Shown one piece after another: positions 27,301 to 37,970 of a stretch of DNA of 64,000 nt (position 1 is its first letter; each line of letters starts with the position of its first letter). The notes under the pieces were generated by a model. That model ran no database searches and had not been told where the DNA came from. It saw nothing but the letters and a program-made list of their open reading frames with translations. Made by a program: the position numbers and the translations under genes. Source of the DNA: Plazaster borealis (taxonomy: Eukaryota > Echinodermata > Asteroidea > Forcipulatida > Labidiasteridae). The stretch lies in contig CM037457.1 in the NCBI GenBank assembly GCA_021014325.1, positions 10,234,538-10,298,537 on the forward strand, given 5' to 3'.

Positions 27301-28014
27301 TTGACTCGACGTCGAAGACGTTCTGTTGGCATGTTGGTTAAATAATCATTTTAAATTTGTGACAATATTGTTATTTTTGTTTTACATTCACAGATCCACC
27401 TCCCTCTGGACAGTGAGTATGAATGCAATAATTGCGTTGTGAAAAGTGACATGTGAACCTAAATTTACAGTTACACATTGTACCGTTAACGAATCGTTGC
27501 TGCTGTTGTTCCCCATCACGTGCCTGATTTCTGGTTACTAAATGCATTTCTGGGCCCAATTTCATAGAGCTGCTAAGCACAAAAATGTGCTTAGCATGAA
27601 ATTTCTTCCGTGATAAAAACAGGATTACCAACCAAATTTCCATGTGATTTTCAGGATAAGCAAACAACAGCTGAATACCAGTAACAAGCAATATGCAACA
27701 CATGGAAATTTGGTTGGTAATTCTGTTTTTATCAAGGAAGAAATTTCATGCTAAGCAAATTTTTGTGCTTAGCAGCTCTATGAAATCGGGCCCTGGTGAC
27801 GTTGGGGAAGGGGTGTTTTGTAAACTCTGGTTCATTTCATGAACGAGGGACCCAAAGTGTGACATGGAGATTTCGAATTCATTTAGTGCAGAAAAATAGC
27901 AGTTTTGTTACCTTAGGCTGATCATAGTTTTGTTGTGTCTTGTCATTATCTTTCTCAGGAAAACACCATTTCAACATGGCCATGGGAATTAACGATGTAA
28001 AGGAAGACACCTAG
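15260..28014 (+). CDS. Type I membrane receptor: two C-type lectin domains, EGF-like, Ig-like, one TM helix
   Basis: Complete 529-residue model with exons 15260-15320, 18393-18550, 18764-18870, 22849-22988, 23419-23570, 23940-24046, 24215-24354, 24484-24669, 24916-25215, 25483-25524, 25689-25721, 26937-27025, 27394-27412 and 27959-28014 (TAG). All junctions are GT/AG and phases agree. Residues 1-20 are a Met-rich signal peptide. Lectin domain 1 is about 27-154 (VWIGLHD, C-terminal GKWKDSKC). Lectin domain 2 is about 161-287 (IWIGLHD, GLWKDQLC). The EGF-like module is 321-348 (C-x2-C-x5-C-x6-C-x-C-x8-C). The Ig-like domain has Cys373, Trp386 and DAGSYVC ending at Cys429. A Gly/Ser/Asp linker is split over two tiny exons; the TM helix is about 477-499, with a basic 30-residue tail. 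Sequons include NES, NYT, NWS, NGT and NIT. No ITAM or ITIM is seen. A recognition or adhesion role at the cell surface is likely; the ligand is unknown. No EPN, QPD or WND sugar/calcium motif is visible. Confidence 0.88.
15430..16626. mobile_element. Inverted-repeat element B, split by a nested insertion
   Basis: The left end contains AAAGGGACTGTATACGTTTG and the right end contains CAAAGGTATACAGACTC followed by TTTAA. The interior matches the copy at 36954-37321 in inverted orientation. A different element (15691-16480) interrupts it. It lies in intron 1 of the lectin receptor. Full copies are flanked by TTAA, as in piggyBac-type insertion. Confidence 0.75.
15691..16480. mobile_element. Nested GGCGTAACTA-ended element with C/G homopolymers
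   Basis: The left end is AGTGGCGTAACTAAGG and the right end is CTAGTTACGCCTTTG, an inverted GGCGTAACTA terminus. The host element B resumes exactly on the far side, and a pyrimidine string like CTTTTTCC is present on both sides, giving a probable 7-8 bp target duplication. Internal poly-C/G runs occur at 15713-15726, 15922-15932, 16339-16351 and 16410-16421. Relatives occur near 31690-32118, 51100-51345 and 55770-55830. Confidence 0.65.
16627..16870 (+). repeat. Unit D, also found inverted at 36716-36949
   Basis: This unit of about 240 bp begins AGTCAAAAACGATAATAGGG and ends near TTTTCTTTCT. A highly similar reverse-complement copy lies at 36716-36949, again abutting an element B copy at the same boundary. 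Confidence 0.7.
17755..18292. mobile_element. GGGCCCAATTTCA-ended element, interrupted by element A
   Basis: The ends read TGGGCCCAATTTCAGAGCTG and its inverted form (CAGCTCTGTGAAATTGGACC). Element A (17781-18133) is inserted at an internal TTAA. Uninterrupted relatives are at 23579-23752, 27551-27795 and 39685-39821. Confidence 0.75.
17777..18137 (+). mobile_element. TTAA-flanked MITE, element A, copy 1
   Basis: The element is bounded by TTAA at 17777-17780 and 18134-18137. The left end is AAGGCATGTACACGTTTGGT and the right end is its inverted counterpart (ACCAAACGTGTACAGTGCCT). There is no open frame. Other copies are at 41165-41540, 42490-42655 (truncated) and 49851-50224 (inverted). The TTAA duplication and short palindromic form fit a piggyBac-type non-autonomous element. 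Confidence 0.8.
18655..18684. repeat. (TTTG)n microsatellite
   Basis: Several perfect TTTG units occur in the intron between receptor exons 18393-18550 and 18764-18870. Confidence 0.85.
18990..19034. repeat. Left target-site duplication of the LINE (45 bp)
   Basis: By eye it is identical to 22373-22417. It begins TCTGTGTATTTCTAAAGC and ends TGAATGTGGCG. It is unusually long for an L1-type element. Confidence 0.9.
19035..22372 (+). mobile_element. 5'-truncated Tx1/L1-like non-LTR retrotransposon
   Basis: ORF2 remnants run across 19036-21944 in at least three frames. The first block includes NNKAPGLDGLSCEFY, the next includes the RT core (LDQSKAFDNVDH, EKGIRQGCPLSGLLY, YADDVTIF) near 19860-20200, and a C-terminal Cys-x2-Cys-His-Cys knuckle lies near 21525-21590. 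Frameshifts near 19650, 19855 and 21190 make it inactive. The endonuclease domain is absent because the 5' end is truncated. A 45-bp direct repeat flanks it (18990-19034 and 22373-22417). The 3' end has AATAAAG and an A-rich end. The YADD box and C-terminal knuckle place it near the L1/Tx1 group; the clade needs a tree. It sits wholly in the intron between receptor exons 3 and 4. Confidence 0.85.
22373..22417. repeat. Right target-site duplication of the LINE (45 bp)
   Basis: This is the second copy of 18990-19034. The next bases are the tRNA-like head of a SINE (TGTGGCCGAGCGGATAAGA), so the original insertion point was the SINE 5' end. Confidence 0.9.
22418..22829 (+). repeat. tRNA-derived SINE, family 1b
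   Basis: A tRNA-Leu-like head (TGGCCGAGCGGATAAGA, GGGTTCAAATCCC) ends in GTGACAC. A body of about 300 bp follows, ending with GCGCTATATAAGAA and (ATT)n. A near full-length relative is at 53585-53988 in reverse. The tail ends about 20 bp before the splice acceptor of receptor exon 4 at 22849. Confidence 0.8.
23579..23752. mobile_element. GGGCCCAATT-ended short inverted-repeat element next to a splice donor
   Basis: The left end is TGGGCCCAATTTTATAGAGT and the right end is GCTCAATGAAATTGGGCCC. The element begins 8 bases after the donor GT at 23571 of receptor exon 5, leaving the donor itself intact. Confidence 0.75.
25838..26460. mobile_element. GCAAGTCTCGCG-ended element, copy 2
   Basis: The ends are GACTGTGCAAGTCTCGCGCA and the inverse GCGCGAGACTTGCACAGTC. 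It lies in the long intron before the membrane-helix exon of the lectin receptor. Confidence 0.7.
27551..27795. mobile_element. GGGCCCAATTTCAT-ended palindromic element
   Basis: Long inverted arms are visible. TGGGCCCAATTTCATAGAGC pairs with the right end, and inner segments such as ACCAACCAAATTTCCATGTG are mirrored near 27702. It lies in the intron between the last two exons of the lectin receptor. Confidence 0.8.
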
Positions 28015-28960
28015 TGCAAACTTGTTTTGACCCACTAATTACTGTTGTCATCGTTTAAACACATTAACATATAGGTTGAAAAATGCCATACTTACTTTCA
28101 TCAATGGATCATACTGGAATAATTGAGACGTGAAGTTATTAACGTCCACACGAAGTGTACAGTTATCCGGCAATATTTAAGTTCAATTTATAATTCGTTC
28201 ATTTTTATTAAAAAACAAGCACCAAGCTGAGCATTACAATACAAGAAAACGTGTTTAAAATTGCAGATTAAAAATAGCAACACCGAAATACGGGGTACAG
28301 ATAGATAAAATTACAAGAGTACAAACAAGATACAATTTTCTTTGCTCTCTTGATGTGTTAGGTAGTATGGCACTTTAAAATAACTTCCTGCTTCAGCTGG
28401 TATGAGGTTAACGATGTAACATAATTACAAGGAAACACCGTGTCATTAATGTCCGACGTTCATTGAATTTCATTTCATTTATTTATTCTGGTTGTGAAGC
28501 CAAGGACTGTCAGAAAAGCGAACTTAATTACCGTACTGTACTATAGCCAAAAACCCAATGGAGAGAAGTCAAGGAAGGAAGTTTTAGTTTTAGATGTGGG
28601 AGGAAAACCCCAGAGAATTATTCCAGGGAAATACCCACGAACCGGGGTCCTAGAGGTGGAAGGCGAGGAAAGATCATACCGGTACCACTACACCCTGACC
28701 GTTCAATTTTTTATTTCTGACTGTTTCACATAGAAAACATGACAAATCGTTGGGGATAAACGCTGTATATATTTTTTTGTAGCTTTTGGCTTTTGATAAA
28801 CTTATGAGTAGGCCTCAATGAAGAATGTAAATCGCCAGCAGCAGCAAATTTGTCAAAACTTTTAATTAATATGCCTTTTTGATAATTAACGCATTAAAGT
28901 ATTATGAACAAATAAACATTATTTTTCTAAAGAATGAATTGCGTTTCCCTTTTTTATTTG
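28015..28960 (+). other. Putative 3' UTR and downstream flank of the lectin receptor
   Basis: There is no coding potential. An AATAAA at 28911-28916 is a candidate poly(A) signal. The stretch 28560-28660 (GTGGGAGGAAAACCCCAGAG) resembles the 3'-end motif shared by many L2/RTE-related elements, so part of this interval may be a decayed retroelement tail. Confidence 0.35.
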
Positions 28961-29055
28961 TTACCAAACAAATTATATCTCAATAATGAACAGTTATGAC
29001 CATAAATATTCATGAAAGAATATATTCATGAAAGGTAGACCCAGTGGCGAACCCA

Positions 29056-29130
29056 TGATTTATATATATATATATAGTCAATTTTTCTTTGTTCAACCCA
29101 AAATTATTATATATATATATTTTTTTGGGG
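29056..29130. repeat. (TA)n tracts and a G run
   Basis: Alternating TA blocks lie at about 29060-29075 and 29106-29120, followed by T and G homopolymers ending near 29137. Low-complexity sequence only. Confidence 0.7.
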
Positions 29131-29186
29131 GGGGGCATTGTTTTTTTATTGGGTTTTTTAAACGAAATATTAAAAATGGAGAATTT

Positions 29187-29700
29187 ACGCAAGTCTCGCG
29201 CGTATTCGAACTTCCGGGACCATGTTGGTCCCAACCTTATTCTATTTAACATGTGCGATATTCTGTTTCTTCAGTATCACATTGTTGGGAAAGTAAAAAA
29301 ATTGCCATGATGTAGGCCTGTATGAAAGTAAAATGAATTTAACAAATCAACAAAGAAAACCCAAGATAAGACTTAACCTCCGTTTCCGGTACGTGCAAAC
29401 AATTAAAAATTTTGCCCAACTTACGTTCATGTCATCATAAAACCTATACGCAATGGTCGCACAAATTCGGGCATGATTGGCAAACGGGGTTTCTAAAAAA
29501 TGTCAATGTCAATTTTACAAATATTTGTTATCATTTAATTTAAATTGTATTTATAATAACTTGCTATTGGTATTTTTATCTTCAATAATTGTGTATGAAT
29601 AGCTTTAATTGGAAGATTTGATTTAAGAAAAATATAGTCTCAGTTCGTTCGAGTTGATTAGGCTATACTTGTTTTTGATACACGCGAGACTTGCACAGTA
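29187..29700. mobile_element. GCAAGTCTCGCG-ended element, copy 3
   Basis: The left end is GCAAGTCTCGCGCGTATTCG and the right end is CACGCGAGACTTGCACAGTA. The interior matches copy 1 (6849-7387) over most of its length, for example TGCCATGATG and GATTGGCAAACGGGG. Confidence 0.7.
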
Positions 29701-29899
29701 CCGAGATTCTGTCCTTCACGGGCAGCCAATGCAGGTCACGTAAAACCATCAGCGTGCAACACCTTGATGTGGAAAGTTATCTCGAAGACGAACGTTTGTT
29801 ATGTAGGCCCCCTGGATTCAGAAATGGGATGGGAGAGAGACACGACTGACCTAACAAAGTGTCAACATAACATTATAGCCCCCCCCCCCCAATCCCCTT

Positions 29900-31690
29900 C
29901 AAAATGTATACACACGTTGCGCCATTACAATAAAACCAACCCACCGGTTGAAATCAGTTTATAGGCCTACACATGTGCAGAACTTAATTAGTTTATAGCC
30001 GGCGCCATGAATTAATGTATCATGTGACTGTGAGAGATGTAATACAAAGTGACGGGGTGAATCAGATATTCATTGCAAGCATCAATCGTGTATTGACACG
30101 TTAATTGAAATTTACTCCGGGCTTTATTAAGACAGCACGGTGGTACATTTTGGTCCGAGGTAGACCTATATAGATTGTGGAAATTATGGCGCAGATGCCA
30201 CCGAGGACAGTGAGATATATTAAAATCCATAATACAAAATCATCTTTGATGAAGCATAAAGCAACTTAAGTGTGACGTCAGATGTTCGGGCTACTTAAGA
30301 CCATGGAGGAAGGAAATAGGCCTACACTTATTAAGACTACAAGAAGAGGCAAAAATGCCAAAGTTTGTGTTTGTTGTGCTAACCAGTTTACGCGTGCCAC
30401 TTTCCATCAACATCTTGTTGCACCTGTCAATGCAAATTCAACCAATCAAAGGTGTCCACAGCACACGCGAATGCTCGACGGTTTCTTGTGTTCCCCAAAA
30501 ACTGTATTCTTGAAGTTGAGCAAAAACCGAATATAAATAAAAGCAAACACAATATTTGAAGGAAATTTACCTCTTTTTTTCAAATAATACTTTATGTGAT
30601 TTAATGCCAACATTAATGACCTCGAAAGGCAATGTGGATTTAGATGTTAACGATTCCAACATTGTTTACTCTGGTATAGATGTACTCAAAACTGCCTTAA
30701 ATGTTGAGGTGTCACATGTTTCGCTTTTGAAACGTTTTATTTGTCTGCAACAGTTAGAACATCTTTGCACAGCAGCTCAAAAGGATGTTAACTGTACTGG
30801 TTTCTTAACAAAGAAAATCACTGGATTACTCGGTGACAAGCTTCTGTTAGCGAAGAGACTTGCCTGGGTAGGCCTAATGCCGTCCTATTGTTGAGGTTGG
30901 TTTTGAGTTGTAAGAAAGAGGTTTTCGGCCAAATCACTCTGCATAATTAGCTTCAAGAGCATTCACCATGCGGCGTTGTTCAGTGTATTACATAAGTGAC
31001 AAATTGTAAAGGTAAGCACGCACTTTGAGTGACAGTTAACACTATCTTGACCTCCACGCACGTTTGGCACGTGTCGGCCAAGACATGCTTTGCTGTAAAA
31101 AAAACTTTAAAAAACCCGCAGCATTTGCCTTGTTGGAATACTACAGTTTTTCTACAGTTAAGTCGAAAACTATGTTTATATTAAACAAGTTAACTGGGCT
31201 GTTATACGGAAGAAGACAGTAAAGAACTGGAACAAGTGCAAATTGTTTCTAAAACGACGTTCATTTGCGTGACACACTTATCACCTTACCAGAGCACTAT
31301 CATAGCAGTGCACTACACAGCAGCAAGGTTCTTGTGACCGCAGGAAGAATGGATTATCTGGTCAATGATACGTCTATTTCCATCGGCAGTGCCACCCAAG
31401 GAATACGGACGCATGTGGCGGAGACTGTGTCAGCAGCACCAAGTATTCACTTTAAAATAAGGTAAACTTACGCTAGCTATAAATTATAAACTGTATATAA
31501 TTGTTATCAAACTCGAGTGACCCACGGAGGAAGGAAATTGAGACATACCTTTAGAATCCGGGTCTTGTAAACTATGTCAGTGATTCACAGGAACTGTTTT
31601 TACCAAGTCCTTACAATTTTTTCCAAGACAAGTAGGCCTACAAAAACAACATTTAAAACCTTATTATGATGGCTATTTTTGCCCTTGTTC
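29900..31690. other. Intergenic stretch with unrecognised short open frames
   Basis: Open frames at 30282-30536 (includes CVCCANQFTRATFHQHL), 30556-30894 and 31265-31465 are clustered on the + strand, and two end near donor-like sequences (TGG/GTAGGC near 30868 and AAG/GTAAAC near 31462). I do not recognise a family and cannot join them in a supported way. They could be exons of a lineage-specific gene, a decayed repeat, or chance. Confidence 0.2.
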
Positions 31691-32118
31691 AGTGATGTAA
31701 CAAGAGGGGGCAGGGGCGGGAGCCATCCCCCCCCGCTTTCCCCCTCTTCTCCCCTTGGCCTCCCAAAATGAGATGGAAAAAAATGTACCGTGGTTCGCTA
31801 CATTAAATAGCCCTCCCACACAAACACACACATACAAATTATGTCTCCCCCTCCCCCAATGAAAATGTCTGGCTACCCCCAGCGCAGTAGGGTAGCATTT
31901 TATGGGACCACAAGGTTAGGGGTGCACCATTTTTTTCTAGGGGGCACTTCTGGCCAAATTTCCTTTTGCCTTTTTCTTAAAAAAGCCCCTCAGCGCATTT
32001 TGAATATGTAATTGCCTTTTTTTGCTATAAGATAATCTTGCGTTAGTGTAAAAACAAATACATTGCCTGCGCGTAAATGGATAAAAAGCTTTTAAAAGGG
32101 GGGGGGGGGGCACGGACA
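31690..32118. mobile_element. GTAAC / poly-C element related to 15691-16480
   Basis: It starts near CAGTGATGTAACAAGAGGGG, contains the shared block GGGGCACTTCTGGCCAAATT, and ends in a G run at 32098-32110. It is diverged, with unclear termini. Confidence 0.45.
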
Positions 32119-32119
32119 T

Positions 32120-33880
32120 TATTTTGGTCAACAATTCTCTTGAGCTAGTTTTTTATAACAGTTAATTTTTTAATGGTGAAAAAGACCACGCAGTTCAATT
32201 GCTCCCTTAAGAGTGTAATATTTTTCTACTTGAGCAGGATTTCCTGATAATATAATGGTTACTGGTAGTTACCAATTGCCAATAATTCAACCAAGGACAC
32301 TCTATTGATAAGTGAAAAGATCAACTGAATTTTTAATCCGTTTAGAAAATTACAAGTAGACCTAATGAATAAATTACAGGTCCTTGAATGACTTGCGTAT
32401 AGTTTTAACTTCCTCTGCTATTTAGCAAGATGGTTATTTGTTTATTCGTAGTTATAATTGAAGTCAAATGAAATGTAAGAATTGAAATATAATTATTAAA
32501 TTTCCATAGAAAAACCCGTCACAACCATCACAAAAAAGAAGGTTAACTGATTACTGGTGAAAGAATAACCCTGTTTTCAAATAAATAATATATACATGCT
32601 ATTACAAGGAAGCTTGCCCATACATTGGAGAATCGACAAGGGACTACAGTAACGACACCTTTATTCAAATAAACGATTCCTGTTAGAATTGAATAAGTCT
32701 TCATAGCCATAGGCCCCCATACTCTTCTTGTTATTCGCCATGTCCTAGGGCAGCAGCACATCCACTTTCTGACTAGGGAATTTCACTGGAATTTAAGTCA
32801 TCAATAACGGAAAGGCACATGGATTACTGGGAAGAAGACCATTAAGACCAGATTCTTATGTGGGATGACTTTTGTAAAGATCTGAATAAAGTTTCACATC
32901 TTCCTGCAAAATCATGAGATGTATCGCAAACAGTATTCCCATTTTCCATAACAAGTTTAGAGACAAAATTTTTGTGATTTTATTTCTTCTTTCTAAGTTA
33001 CGAAAATATTTCGAGTTATTCTCATTAAATTCTGTCCAAAAAGCTTTTGGACGAATATTAATGGCACCGGGAGCTTTTATTTGATATGTCTTCTAGTTTA
33101 CACTGTTTTTCTTTAGAACAGTATAAGGCCACATATACAAAATAATTGTTGATCGTCCTTTTTTTATGGGGAGGGGAAGTGGGGTGGGAGGGCGTTTTTA
33201 GTTTTTAAAGGTTTTTTGTATAGTTTTGTTGACAAGGCAAAATATGAATTAAAGAATAAAGAAATCATCACAATCACTTTAAAACAGAGGGTTGTGATTC
33301 TGATTTTGTTAATTGTTTTGTTAAGCCAATTTAGCTGCTATTATTATTATTATTATTAACTCCTAAATGACATTTTCTGTAAACATTTTCAAAAAACTAA
33401 AACACAGTGTATGCCTAAGTACATTTGAAGAATTGTTCTTGTTTTTGCCAACATGAATAACCTTTCTTCAAACATCTTTTCCAACCTATAGATTTTGAAA
33501 AAATATCAGCTGAAAAATCTGGGAGCCAAATTTGACTGAAAAGATCATTGAAACGCCGCTTTTTGTGATACAAAACAAAATGGGGTCGGGGATTTTGTAG
33601 GGTTGGGTTGGGACGATCAACAATTTTGTTTGTATGTGGCCTAATAACGTGTCAGATTGGTTCCTAACATAGGCCTACTCTTTCTCCAAACATGCTCTTT
33701 CTTTTTCTAAAGATATTAAGTAGCTGATTGTACTCTCTTTTTCTGGATGCAAGCTCAATTGTCTCACCTCTGATCCCACTCTTAACTACTTTTAAAAGTG
33801 TATATAGTGTCTGTTGAAAACTTTAAGAGAAACCGTGTCTTTAAAACCCTAACCCCCATCAGGGTCTCTCCACATACCCT
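32120..33880. other. Intergenic, no feature recognised
   Basis: AT-rich DNA with a short (TTA)n near 33338-33358 and nothing coding that I can support. Confidence 0.5.
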
Positions 33881-33881
33881 G

Positions 33882-34192
33882 CCAAATACAACAGAATGCA
33901 ACACAGTTGAAATGAGAACCATACCAAATGCAACAAAATGCAGCAAGGGATTTTGTTTCATTGTGCAGGCATGTTGTTTGTGTTAGGACTGAGCAAGGGG
34001 TTTTGCCCTGCTAAATGCACCAGTATGCATAAGTGTAGTGGTGACTGTACAACAAAATGCAACACCAATATGAAGTCACTTGACTGCTCAATGCAACAAA
34101 TTGAGTCAAAGAATGACATCTGAGTTGACTGCCAAATGCAACAGATTACAACAACTTTTACCATTTGGTGCATATTGTTGCATTTAGCATGG
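33882..34192. repeat. Irregular cluster of AAATGCAACA-like motifs
   Basis: Variants of AAATGCAACA occur near 33882, 33923, 33935, 34013, 34053, 34088 and 34132, with an inverted copy near 34168. Spacing is irregular, so this is not a simple tandem repeat. Confidence 0.55.
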
Positions 34193-36643
34193 TCAAATCT
34201 TACAACAAGGAAGTATTCATTTTCTAAAAGCCTTAAATTCCCTCTTTTCGTCATTAGTGGTATTGATCAAGAGTGAAACCAGGGTCAGTTTTAAAGCCTT
34301 GCAAGGTTTCAAAGACTGCACTCCATAAAAATGATCTGATATAAGAAAGTATTCTATCCTACATAATATTATTTCTATAATAGGTTAATTTGTTGTGCCT
34401 TGACATTATTGTGCAATGCCTGCTACCTTTCTTATCCAGAGTTAAGTTTCTAAGACATAATCAAAATATATTTAAAGCTCGAAAGGCAATTAGCCTTTTG
34501 AGATATGGACACTATATATGAGTGCACTGTTTGGTTTTGGGTGTTTACAGACAAATTTACCCAAACCTAATACTGTCAAAGTCTTGTGTCCGCCATATCT
34601 CAAAATGGCTTATGTAAGATGCCTTCGAATAAGTCTGGACGGTCTTCACTTAAAATTTAATCAATGTGAAAATTTCATCTCCTATTTGAACATCCATAGC
34701 AATAAATTGACCACAATCATCAATAAATATAGTTGTTCAACTGTAAAATTAACAGTAGCCACCCTGCTTTGTTAGAACTACCGTGGCATAAAAAACCCTC
34801 TTAAAACGCCACTAGTTTCTCCACATCCTTTCGGATAGAAGTACACTATGTGTTTCCCGTAGAAAATAGACGGATAGTTATTTTAAACGCATGTACATGT
34901 ACATCTGTCGATCATTAACACCCCTTACATTCAGGAAGCGACAATTATTACAACCTTTTATTAAGAGTTGAATACATACTATATTGCTAAGGCCTTATGT
35001 TTCAGTGTCATCTCGATGAACGTTTGTTGGGGGTGTTTGTTTGTATTGTTTTTTCTTTTTTTCGGGAGGGTTATATTTAATGAGCTCATTTGTCACATCG
35101 GCGAAGAGTCAGTAGGCCTATATAATTGTTCATTAATACAATTAGCCATAACAAGTCAACTGTGAACATTTCATTTTAATGTCCCCCGCAAGCGTGTCCA
35201 TGTTTCAGTTTGGAGTGGTGGGGCGGTCCGGTAACTGAACTAAATCAGGTACATACAGGGTCGAGTCGGACTGATGACATTAACAGCTGTAACTTTGCCC
35301 GATTTCCTTTGCATTGCAATACCGCATTGACTGTCAACAAGAACACAGCGATATAGACTATACCGATACTCGGGCTTGACAAAAAAGCTCAGAGAAGTAT
35401 ACACGTATTATAATTATTTATATTGAATAAATGTAGTTAAATATACTACACACAATATTATACAAATTTAAATTACACCTGATGTTTGAACCATAAATTT
35501 GTCTCGTTTCTTTTGTGAACATTTGGTGCTTTCGCTATACTGATCCATTTATTATATTTTAAAAACATTGCACGGTTACATTGATTAGATGGCTTTGCAT
35601 GCTACTTGTCCCCAAAAGCATTATTTTCTCACTGCATACTATATTATACCCTTTTATTCAGGCAAGTTAAAAAAAACTGGATTAAAGCCATATTTATCAA
35701 ATTATATTGTCATTAATCATGAGTCATATAATACAAGTGATTCGACACCCATCATGTTTAGCAAAGGTTGCAGGACTGGTCCCATCGGTGTCAGTGTCGT
35801 GTGTGCAATAATGAAGCAAACTGTTGCAAATTAATTAGGCTATCAACTTTATAGACTTTGCCAACTGCACTAGTATTAGTGCTTTACTCGTGGTACAGGA
35901 TAAAGATGGGATTTCCAAATAATATCTTATAGCTTGAGGTTTGAGAATTATAGGTGACGAATTCATGTCATATCGCGATAAATTGTTTTGCCTGACCATC
36001 CTGGTTGTGTGATACAGATATGAGTTTCAGGTTGAAAACTACAAGGGACCTGTAGGAATTAACGACTCTTGAGTATACCATACAATCTTACTTTAATTGA
36101 AAATATGTGAACAGCGGAAAGTTGCTATGTTCTACCTTGGTTGAAAGTACATAATTCTTCCTCATCAGCCCCAAGTAGTTTATTTAAATAAATAACAAAT
36201 TAAAAACGAAACTGAGAGCGTGCAAATCCATAATGCAGCCCACAGATGCCAAGTATAGGCTCAAGAAGATCTGCTCTTGAAATGTAAGAGATATTTTTAC
36301 GCCGACAGCACCGTGATTGCTTAGAATTAGATAAATAGGGGCGTACCCCAAACCGAAGCATTAGTTTCCCATTATTTCAGAGCAATTTTATTTTGGGGAT
36401 TCCGATTCCCCTCTTTCTATGGTTGGAAACAGGCCTAATATCACATTAACAGACATCGATCAACAATACATTAATACATTGACTGTGTATGGTTTGACAA
36501 TTATTCCATACTTCAACATCAAAATAACAATATCCTCATGTGCTTTTTCCCCTTCCTTTTTTCGGGGTGGGGGAACATCCTGGAAGCAATATTTACAACT
36601 TGTATTTACAATAAATGTCTACGTATAGTAGTAATAATATACT
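34193..36643. other. Intergenic, no feature recognised
   Basis: AT-rich sequence with only short frames. No conserved protein motif, RNA gene or repeat boundary is visible. Confidence 0.45.
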
Positions 36644-36949
36644 TTAAATGGTCTGTATACGTTTGGTAATTACTCTGAAAATTAATGGCAAAAAACCCTT
36701 ACTTGGTAAATAGAATGAACAAATAGAAAGAAAAATCAAATCAAGTACCGGTAATCAAAGATAAGGTACTAACTAAACTAACGATACAACAAGAATGGTA
36801 TAACAAATATTAAAGTAACTCTTTACCACGGCTCATTAAAACAATGATAAACTGCTCTTGTACTAAACACTTCTGTGAGGTTGGCATTCCGGCTCAAAGA
36901 AGTTTTGCAAATTGTCAAAAAGATTAATTTCCCTATTATCGTTTTTGAC
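36644..36949 (-). repeat. Element B end (36644-36715) joined to inverted unit D (36716-36949)
   Basis: TTAA at 36644-36647 is followed by an element B terminus (GGTCTGTATACGTTTGGTAA), which runs into a reverse-complement copy of 16627-16870. Element B proper starts again at 36950. Confidence 0.6.
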
Positions 36950-37325
36950 TTAAAGAGTCTGTATACCTTTGGTAATGACTCTGAAAAGTAGTGGCAATAC
37001 AAACTTAGGCCTACTTGGTAAGAAGTACAGCAGCTTTGGATAGTATAATGCATTTTGAGAAACTTTTCACTTCAAAGTACTGCGGTTATGGAAAAAGATC
37101 AGTTTTTATCCACAAAAATTTGAATCTGAGAAGCATTACTGCAGTAATGTTTCTCTGATAGTGTATTCCATCCAAATGCAGATTATTCTTCCTGCGTGGA
37201 CATAACCGCTCCAGATTTTCGAAAATATCTCAAAAACGCTACCACCTTTTGAAATGAAATTTTCACAGGTTATGATTGAAATAAAACAGTGAGTTCCAAT
37301 TACCAAACGTATACAATCCCTTTAA
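36950..37325. mobile_element. Complete element B copy flanked by TTAA
   Basis: TTAA lies at 36950-36953 and 37322-37325. The left end is AGAGTCTGTATACCTTTGGT and the right end is CCAAACGTATACAATCCCT. The interior has inverted segments (TCTGAGAAGCATTAC against GTAATGTTTCTCTGA). There is no open frame. Confidence 0.8.
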
Positions 37326-37357
37326 ATATAGAAGACCTAAAATATTTGACACCACAA

Positions 37358-37474
37358 CACTCTAAAAATATATTAGTCAAAACAACACTAATTAGTCAAA
37401 CGAGACATGATTTTGACTAACTTGCATCAAAATCATGTCTCTGTGTTGTTTTGACTAATATATTTTTTAGAGTG
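37358..37474. repeat. Near-perfect palindrome with nested arms
   Basis: The outer arms begin CACTCTAAAAATATATTAGT and are mirrored at 37442-37474. Inner arms are GAGACATGATTTTGA at 37402-37416 and TCAAAATCATGTCTC at 37427-37441. It is likely a small foldback element. Confidence 0.8.
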
Positions 37475-37970
37475 AATGGCTTAATTTGATTAAACCTTTT
37501 ACATAAATGAGAATAAAATAATCTAACGCATTGTGACTGCGCATAAGATAGGCCTACTGGTAATGGCCCAAATAGCTACCGTATTGTTGTATATCAGAAC
37601 GCGTAAACTTAAAAAGAAAACACGTATAAAAATAATAACAAATGCTTCCAGGGATGGATATCTACATAAAGTGCATACTTAGGCCCTATTTAAAATAGTT
37701 TTTTAAGGGAACACAAAATGACGAACAGTTTTTGTGCATACTTTTTTCTATTTAGCTGTTTCAAAATAAGAACCGAACAAGAAAAAAACAAAAACAAAAA
37801 CACAGTACCAGTATGGAATTCGAGCCATTACCAACGCTATCGCCGACAAACCTTGATAAGTATAATGTTGGTGTTTAGGAAACTTGTTGCTTTCTCAACC
37901 GTTTCTTCAACAACGAGTGGCTATCCATCATTGCGTGTCCCCTTTTCTACTCCAGTCTATAGCTCTCTGA

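Noticed and set aside
28494..28733. 79-residue open frame as a gene
   Set aside because: Its middle matches the GTGGGAGGAAAACC-type tail of common retroelements and lies downstream of the receptor stop; no splice support.
36823..37053. Open frames shared with 16657-16842 as a small gene family
   Set aside because: The shared sequence is repeat unit D plus element B ends. The frames are short and on opposite orientations relative to the repeat.
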